Shown here: piece after piece, positions 50,523 through 55,483 of the stretch
Layout: each line of letters begins with the position of its first letter
How positions within the stretch are numbered: the stretch's first letter is position 1
Assembly: GCA_021733925.1 (NCBI GenBank)
Contig: JAIPJY010000047.1
Coordinates: 1 to 55,483 of the forward strand
Direction of reading: 5' to 3'
Origin: Prosthecobacter sp.
GTDB taxonomy: Bacteria; Verrucomicrobiota; Verrucomicrobiia; Verrucomicrobiales; Verrucomicrobiaceae
Length of the DNA stretch: 55,483 nucleotides
Position numbers and translations under genes: made by a program
Notes under the pieces: generated by a model
Databases searched by the model: none
The model's input: the letters and a program-made list of their open reading frames with translations, nothing else
Told to the model about the DNA's origin: nothing

Positions 50523-53059
50523 GGTTGGCGAAACTTCCAGGCTCGTTTTTCAGGCACGTATTCAAACTCGCTCACCTTCAGGCGGCGAAAAAACGGCCAC
50601 TGTTCATGCTCCGGCATCCGCTTCTTCCAGAAGTCGCTGCCATCAGTGGCAAGCAGTTTCGGGTAGGGAAGAACGGTATTTCGTGGGGGCAGATCGCCGC
50701 CGATGGACAACCAGCGCAAGCACAGGTCGAAAGCCTCCCCCGATCCAAAATCCGCAGCACGGCTCAAGGCACGCGAGCTTTTTAAAGAGGGGATCAGCGG
50801 CACCGTCTCTTCAAACTGCTCGCTCACCTGGGCCTCAATCGCGGGCCGGGTCTCCGGCAGCTTGTCCAGTGCGTGGATAAACACGCCGTTGAAATCATTG
50901 GGCACTTCCTTCAGCATCCGTGCCACAGCATCAGGATCATCCTTCCAGGCGAGCAGCAGTTCGTCCGCACCGGGTGGCAGTACCGGGCTGGACAAAATCT
51001 GCGGCTTCAGCCGTTTGGCCGCCTCCGCCCAGCCTTTGCGCACCACCAGATCGGCCAGCATGGCCTGACTCGGCGCACGGTCGATCAACACCTCCCGCTG
51101 CTCCTCGGTCACGTACCGTCCCAGCTGGTTGTTAGGTGGCTTGTTCGACCAGCCAGGCCACGATTCCGAGCGCAGATCCAGCATCAGCGGCAGCTCGTGG
51201 CGTCCCAGTGGCTCAAACGCCCCGGCGATCAGCGGATGCGCCGCATACGTGTACACCGCCTGCGTCACGGAGGCAGCGGAAAACAGGTCATACGCATACC
51301 GGCGTGCCTCCTTCTCCGTGCTCTCCGCCGTCGGCGGCGTGAGGGTGGCCATGCGTTCCTGAAAGGCTTTAACCTCACGCCCCCCATACAACGCCTTCGA
51401 CTCAAACCACTGCAGATCCTTGCCCCAGTTGGAAGGAATGTCTGCCAGCCGCATTTCCGGCGACTTCCAGTGCCTCTGGCTTTGTCCCAAAAACCGGCTG
51501 CGCAGCAGAATGAGCCGCGCTTGGGAGGTTTCAACTCCCGTTGGCTCACCATCCGCATGATAGAAAATGTGATTCCACGTGAGATCGATCTGCTGGTGAC
51601 GCCAGCCCGTGTGATCCCCACGCTCGCCCACGATCACCTGCTTGCTCGGCTCCAGCCGCACGCTGCGCTGCTGCGGCAGATGCAGCAGGATGGCATGACC
51701 GTTTTCAGCATCCCAGTGCGAACGCGACTCCATGCGCAGAGAAATCGTGAGCGCGCCGGGCTGAGGTCCTGCCGCAGGAGTAACCCGCAGAATTTCCCAG
51801 CGCACGTCTTCGCAGCCGCCCCGAGCTCCCGCTCTCACCGGAAAATCCAGCGCCAGATCACGCTGATACCAGTCCACCAGAAAATCCGTGTCAATGCTCA
51901 GTGGTTCGTCAAATTTGGCATACGGTTTGGAGAAAGTGGCCAGTTCAGTGTTCGGCTGCTCCAGCCGCGTCCATTTGGGGAAATACTCGTCATTGGAGAT
52001 GATCAGCGTGCCCTTGGGAAAAAAGTCGCGCAGATTCCTGTCCCCGCGAAAAACCTCCATCTGCGGAGTGTCAAACGGTGAGCGGCGGTAGGGGTTCCGT
52101 TCCGTGCTTTCGCTATGTCGCGTGCTTCCCCCTTGCACAAAGTCACTTCGTTGGGGCCGGAAGACCACATGCACCCCCTGCATGTGCGTGTTTTCATCCA
52201 CCTCCGCAGTCAGTCTCGGACCATAGCTTGTTTCAGCACCCTCGAAGCGTGCCCGTGACAGCACCACATTGAAATGAAGCTCGGGCGAAAGCTTCTCCAC
52301 CAGAGCCGCATCCCTCGCCACGGGCGGCGAATCTTTCCACGACCAGAACCGCGCCGTGAGCAGTGCCACAAATCCCGTCAGCAGCGTCATCGCCAGCCGT
52401 CGCCTGAAAGGGAGCCTCTGGGCCAGATGCCTCCACGCCAGCACACCGCTCAGCACCGCAAACACTGCCCATCCTGCGGCCCGGCCCGGCCATGTCTGGT
52501 AGTAGCTCGGAAAATACTCCAACCACGCTGCCGCTGCGGCGTCCAGCACCTTGGACACCAGCCCCAGCGTCAGCGCTACCGTCAGCATCATCTTCCAGAC
52601 CTCGCTGCGGTTCCACAGCGCCAGCGTCGGCAGCAGCCACGCGGAGAAGCCTGCCGCAAAGCACAGCCTCTCCCACATGCCCCTCATCACGTCCGCCGCA
52701 GGACGCCCGGACATCACAAGATAAAGCCCGTTTTGCAGCACCACCGGCAGCACAATCAGCAGCAGCCACATCAGCACCCGCGCCATCCAGTACGCCTGCA
52801 CCGGCATCGGCCTCGTGCTGATAAAACTCCGGTCACTCCCCGGCCTGTCCTCCGGGCAGGACAGCAGCAGCGACAGCCCCGCCAGCAAAATCACCACCGG
52901 CAGATAGCTCAGCCACCCCGCCGTCGCCACCCCGGCCCGCATCGGCAGCAGCCATTCCAAATTCACCGCCAGGTCAAAACCCAGCAGCACCAGAAACGCC
53001 AGCCAGCGCAGCCGCAGGTAATGAAACTCTTTTCGAAAGTGATGAAGCGTCAGGTTCAT
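50519..53059 (-). CDS. Large ABC-operon membrane protein with extracytoplasmic domain (846 aa)
   Basis: 846 residues. N-terminal permease-like part with six hydrophobic segments (about 15-240), including FDLAVNLEWLLPM and FISTRPMPVQAYWMARVLMW, which resembles the next-gene protein. The remaining 600 residues are soluble and likely extracytoplasmic (beta-rich first, then a helical end with VAFARMLKE-like repeats). No catalytic motif seen. Starts 3 bp after the ATPase stop and ends in a 4 bp overlap with the 569-residue gene. Confidence 0.75.
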   Translation of the reverse strand: MNLTLHHFRKEFHYLRLRWLAFLVLLGFDLAVNLEWLLPMRAGVATAGWLSYLPVVILLAGLSLLLSCPEDRPGSDRSFISTRPMPVQAYWMARVLMWLLLIVLPVVLQNGLYLVMSGRPAADVMRGMWERLCFAAGFSAWLLPTLALWNRSEVWKMMLTVALTLGLVSKVLDAAAAAWLEYFPSYYQTWPGRAAGWAVFAVLSGVLAWRHLAQRLPFRRRLAMTLLTGFVALLTARFWSWKDSPPVARDAALVEKLSPELHFNVVLSRARFEGAETSYGPRLTAEVDENTHMQGVHVVFRPQRSDFVQGGSTRHSESTERNPYRRSPFDTPQMEVFRGDRNLRDFFPKGTLIISNDEYFPKWTRLEQPNTELATFSKPYAKFDEPLSIDTDFLVDWYQRDLALDFPVRAGARGGCEDVRWEILRVTPAAGPQPGALTISLRMESRSHWDAENGHAILLHLPQQRSVRLEPSKQVIVGERGDHTGWRHQQIDLTWNHIFYHADGEPTGVETSQARLILLRSRFLGQSQRHWKSPEMRLADIPSNWGKDLQWFESKALYGGREVKAFQERMATLTPPTAESTEKEARRYAYDLFSAASVTQAVYTYAAHPLIAGAFEPLGRHELPLMLDLRSESWPGWSNKPPNNQLGRYVTEEQREVLIDRAPSQAMLADLVVRKGWAEAAKRLKPQILSSPVLPPGADELLLAWKDDPDAVARMLKEVPNDFNGVFIHALDKLPETRPAIEAQVSEQFEETVPLIPSLKSSRALSRAADFGSGEAFDLCLRWLSIGGDLPPRNTVLPYPKLLATDGSDFWKKRMPEHEQWPFFRRLKVSEFEYVPEKRAWKFRQP

Positions 53060-53062
53060 GGC

Positions 53063-53965
53063 TCATTTCCCCTCCAGTCGGTAAGCCCTCGCCAGCGCCA
53101 CAAAAATCTCCCGCAGGCTCATCGGCCTCACCTCATGATGCGCCGCCATCGGCATCGCCTCCCGCAGCGCAGCCGCAAACACCTCCTCATTTGCAAACCG
53201 GCTCTCCGTAAACCGCAGCGTGCGCCCCGCTTGCTCAGCATGCAGCCAGTCATTCGGCAGATTCACCGGCGCTTTCACTTCATCCGGCAGCACCACCTCA
53301 ATCGCACGAAACCTCGCCTGCAAACTGTCGCTCGTTTCATCCAGCGCCAGCTTGCCGCGATTGATGATCGCCACCCGATCCGCCAGCCGCTGCACTTCTT
53401 CAATGTCATGCGACGACACAAACACCGTCCACCCCTCCTGCTCCGTCAGCTCAAGCAGCCCACGAATAAATTCATCACGCACCAACGGATCCAGTCCGCT
53501 GAACGGCTCATCCAGCACCACCAGTTTCGGCCGATACGCCAGACTGCTCAGCAGCGCCGCCTTCATCCGCATCCCGCGCGAGAGATCCTTCAGCTTCGTC
53601 CCAGTCGGCAGATCAAACTGCGTCAGCAACTGCTTCTCAAAAGCCGCGTCCCAGTTCGGATACAACGGCCTGCAGTAATCAAAGAACTGCTTCACCGTCA
53701 TCCACAGCGGCAGCTCCATGTTTTCAGACACATACCCAATCTGCGTAAACTGCGCCGGCCCCAGCTTCCGCGAATCCCCGCCCATCACCTCTATCCTCCC
53801 GCTGTCCGGTCGATGCAAATTGAGGAGGCATTTGATCGTCGTGCTCTTCCCCGCGCCATTCGGCCCTAGGAAAGCCGTCACCTGTCCCTCTGGCACCTCC
53901 AAGCTCAAACCGGCCACGGCTTCGGTCTTGCGAAAGCGTTTGTGCAAATCAGTGATCGTGATCAT
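53063..53965 (-). CDS. ABC transporter ATP-binding protein (YtrB-like)
   Basis: 300 residues from MITITDLHKRFRKTE; the upstream frame overlaps gntR and is not family-like. Walker A GPNGAGKST (34-42), signature DLSRGMRMK (the form typical for YtrB/EcsA-type ATPases), Walker B LVVLDEPFSGLDP, and switch VSSHDIEEVQ. The C-terminal 75 residues are an extra domain. It pairs with the two large membrane proteins downstream. The start overlaps the gntR stop by 4 bp. Confidence 0.93.
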   Translation of the reverse strand: MITITDLHKRFRKTEAVAGLSLEVPEGQVTAFLGPNGAGKSTTIKCLLNLHRPDSGRIEVMGGDSRKLGPAQFTQIGYVSENMELPLWMTVKQFFDYCRPLYPNWDAAFEKQLLTQFDLPTGTKLKDLSRGMRMKAALLSSLAYRPKLVVLDEPFSGLDPLVRDEFIRGLLELTEQEGWTVFVSSHDIEEVQRLADRVAIINRGKLALDETSDSLQARFRAIEVVLPDEVKAPVNLPNDWLHAEQAGRTLRFTESRFANEEVFAAALREAMPMAAHHEVRPMSLREIFVALARAYRLEGK

Positions 53966-54324
53966 AGGCTTTTGAGATGCTGAATGACTTGGTTGAGCGT
54001 GAGATTCAAATCCGCCGCCTCCTTGAGCAGCGCCCGACATTCCGGCGTGATCTGCGCCAGCCGTTCCGCGAGATCCGGCTGATCCGGCACCGTCACGACC
54101 ATGCCGATGCCAGGCCGTGAATTGAGCCACCCCGCATCCTTCAGCAGCAGCACCACCTTATGCGCCGTCGTCGGGCTGATTCGCAGCTCCTGGCTTAGCG
54201 TCCGCACACTCGGAAACGCATCCCCAGCCCTCATCTGCCCAGTCAAGAGCGCCTTGCGCACAGCCCCAAGAATCTGGTCAGAGACCGGACTCCCATCCTG
54301 AAGCTGGATCGAAAAAGGCAGCAT
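53962..54324 (-). CDS. GntR family transcriptional regulator, YtrA type
   Basis: 120 residues from MLPFSIQLQDGSPVSDQIL; the upstream extension lies in the operator. The winged helix shows RKALLTGQMRAGDAFPSVRTL and LRISPTTAHKVVLLLKDAGWL, typical of GntR. It lacks a large effector domain and has only about 45 residues after the DNA-binding part, as in the YtrA subfamily, which usually represses its own ABC operon. A palindromic site directly upstream fits this. Confidence 0.93.
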   Translation of the reverse strand: MLPFSIQLQDGSPVSDQILGAVRKALLTGQMRAGDAFPSVRTLSQELRISPTTAHKVVLLLKDAGWLNSRPGIGMVVTVPDQPDLAERLAQITPECRALLKEAADLNLTLNQVIQHLKSL

Positions 54325-54341
54325 ACGCGAAGTGTCACCAC

Positions 54342-54362
54342 TGTAACAGCACATCTGTTACA
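54342..54362 (-). promoter_or_regulatory. Operator of the GntR-ABC operon
   Basis: TGTAACAG (54342-54349) and CTGTTACA (54355-54362) are a perfect inverted repeat with a 5 bp gap, 18 bp upstream of the gntR start. On the minus strand it lies between TTGCAG and TACAGT (18 bp spacing) and overlaps the -10 box, as expected for repression. Confidence 0.72.
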
Positions 54363-54987
54363 CCTGCAAGAAAAATTCACCCCCCTTCCGTTTTCAAGCC
54401 ATTTAGAGCTCGTTTCCCCGCGCTTGATCTTGGAGAAAATCATCAACTATCGCGGAATGGGCTCCTGAGCCTTCCCCTATCGTTGGGTTCAAATGTACAG
54501 TGAAAAGTGGACTCCACTGCCAAAACTGTCTGCCACAGTGTGCTTGTAAATTGGGGAAGGCCGCACATTATCCCAGAATGCAAGTCTCATTCCGATTGTG
54601 CCATCCGGCTTTTGAATGCGTAATCAAAGGCCACGCTGACCACGACTTTGCCAACGTTCACCATCGGCTGAATCGAAGACGATATCTTCATCAAAACTTG
54701 CCCTCACCCATCGCTCCAGCACGATTGACTTGAAGGAAATAAGACGTTGAAACCGACGTCAACTCCCTGATCGACAAGCACTCACGCACGACTTCAATAG
54801 AAATCTGTCTCAAGTTATGTTCACACTTTCGTCCCATCATTGACCGCTCCGCACAATGCGCGATTCAGCACTAAAAACGATCAATTTATTCTAGGTGTAG
54901 GGGTGACAGCGAGGCCCTAAATATTTTCCACTAAGAGCCGCTGATAAACTCACGAGTTATTCAAATAACAGAAAACCAACTTCTTCT
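54363..54987. other. Low-GC spacer without recognisable genes
   Basis: About 625 bp. GC is visibly lower than in the upstream operon and codon-like structure is absent. A 77-residue plus-strand frame at 54500-54733 has no start context or family and is not accepted. No tRNA, known ncRNA or repeat of the families above is seen. It may be part of an acquired segment that continues past the window. Confidence 0.5.
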
Positions 54988-55404
54988 ATGGCACGAAAAC
55001 AATCATTCCGAGCACGGAATGCCAAGCCACTGGACACAGTAAATCAGGTGCCCACTACAGCTTCTTTGCCAATTTCATTGACGCAAGCGCAGTCAGGCAT
55101 TGCTTCCTTAGAAAATATTCCACGGCCAGTTTCTACTGAAGCCGAGAGCAACAAAATAGTCGATCCAGGTGCGAACATAGTCTCAAGCAGCACAAGGCGT
55201 TCTCTCAAAATCCGCCCGCCTACCGAAGAACCGTTTCAAATCCATGATGGACGGGCCATGGTATCATTAGGCCCTGTCGGAGACCCATCCAAATCCCAAG
55301 TCCATTGCGCGTATCGATGTCCCTTCTGTTACGTAAACTCAGCCTTTTTTTGGCCATTCAAACATTTCCGTGTGATGCGGAGTGACGAAAAGAGAACCAA
55401 GTAG
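54988..55404 (+). pseudogene. Radical SAM protein, truncated by insertion element
   Basis: 138 residues. The N-terminal 80 residues are Ser/Thr/Pro-rich and unlike any family I know. C107, C111 and C114 (CAYRCPFC in QVHCAYRCPFCYV) form the radical SAM CxxxCxxC motif, directly after SLGPVGDP. Then the reading frame loses protein-like character (FFWPFKHFRVMRSDEKRTK) and ends, 5 bp before the transposase start. It probably represents a radical SAM gene interrupted after the cluster motif by the element at about 55338. Low GC. The original function is not known. Confidence 0.6.
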
Positions 55405-55483
55405 CCAGAATGGACACAAAAGCATGGGAAGAGTTGTTGGGTGTAGCCGCGCCTTGGAGGGTAGTGGGCATGGAAATCAATGT
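55338..55483 (+). mobile_element. Left end of an ISL3-like insertion sequence (runs off window)
   Basis: From about 55338 (after TGTTACGTAAAC) the sequence changes from the radical SAM gene to TCAGCCTTTTTTTGGCCATT and leads to a transposase start at 55410. The exact end is not defined because the right end is outside the window. Confidence 0.5.
55410..55483 (+). CDS. ISL3-family transposase, N-terminus only
   Basis: The 24 residues visible begin MDTKAWEELLGVAAPWRVVG, then MEIN. ISL3 transposases typically begin with a short helix followed by an LG-x-x-x-PW-x-V pattern, which this matches (LGVAAPWRVV). The remainder is off the window, so the DDE triad and zinc finger cannot be checked. Confidence 0.6.
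   Translation, partial: MDTKAWEELLGVAAPWRVVGMEIN

Noticed and set aside
52274-53869. 531-residue open frame on the plus strand opposite the ABC operon
   Set aside because: Arg/Gln/His/Pro-rich antisense product; the minus-strand operon with coupled starts is well supported.
54500-54733. 77-residue frame before the radical SAM gene
   Set aside because: No start context, no family, Cys/His-rich by chance in a low-GC spacer.

Overview
The window looks like an ordinary stretch of a GC-rich Verrucomicrobiota chromosome, probably near Prosthecobacter or Verrucomicrobium. This rests on gene content and style: secreted PQQ-type beta-propeller proteins that begin with a WPQFRG-like motif, a Tat-exported Gfo/Idh/MocA protein, a Sec-exported RHS-tip protein beside a transglutaminase-like protein, PadR-linked HAAS membrane proteins, almost no Shine-Dalgarno sequences, and many dispersed intergenic repeats. 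No 16S gene or other decisive marker is present.

Layout. 1-5.7 kb: end of a GAF-SpoIIE phosphatase, grpE-dnaJ, then a cytochrome oxidase maturation cassette (heme O synthase, SCO, DUF420). 5.8-12.2 kb: DUF3820 protein, DAHP synthase, an APC permease, an hsp20 pair with a clear terminator, TerC and an NAD-epimerase. 12.2-14.7 kb: lower-GC hypothetical genes, repeats, an inverted-repeat-bounded element and two decayed pieces of pyrB. 14.7-19.1 kb: two secreted beta-propellers and other exported proteins. 19.4-28.8 kb: pyrR-pyrB, a lipoprotein with an M23 peptidase, RDD protein, double-thioredoxin protein, DUF2007, cupin, hemL, SH3-like protein, and gluQ between long direct repeats. 29.3-31.5 kb: Nif3-like, VanW and 3-methyladenine glycosylase. 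32.3-35.7 kb: tRNA-Ser(CGA) and a small low-GC island whose far edge repeats the tRNA 3' end. 36-47 kb: manC, ruvX-truA, padR with a HAAS-CcsA fusion, prfC, SDR, CoaB, IMPase and an ABC exporter. 47-54.4 kb: oxidoreductase, small lipoprotein and a GntR(YtrA)-type ABC operon with two very large membrane proteins. 54.4-55.5 kb: low-GC segment with a radical-SAM gene cut by an ISL3-like element that runs off the window.

The most noteworthy signals are structural. A seven-copy intergenic repeat (about 150-170 bp) contains two hairpins whose stems change by compensatory substitution, and all seven copies have the same orientation. Short decayed pieces of neighbouring genes (pyrB 3' ends; an sdr start joined to a prfC end) lie in spacers and read as scars of past duplications. 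The tRNA-Ser island carries a Sec-exported RHS-tip protein with a possible immunity gene. A PadR-controlled protein fuses a HAAS domain to a CcsA-like heme-handling domain. Two promoters have palindromic operators placed exactly over the core promoter (padR and gntR).

All calls were made by eye from sequence and translations. Family names come from remembered motifs, not from database searches.
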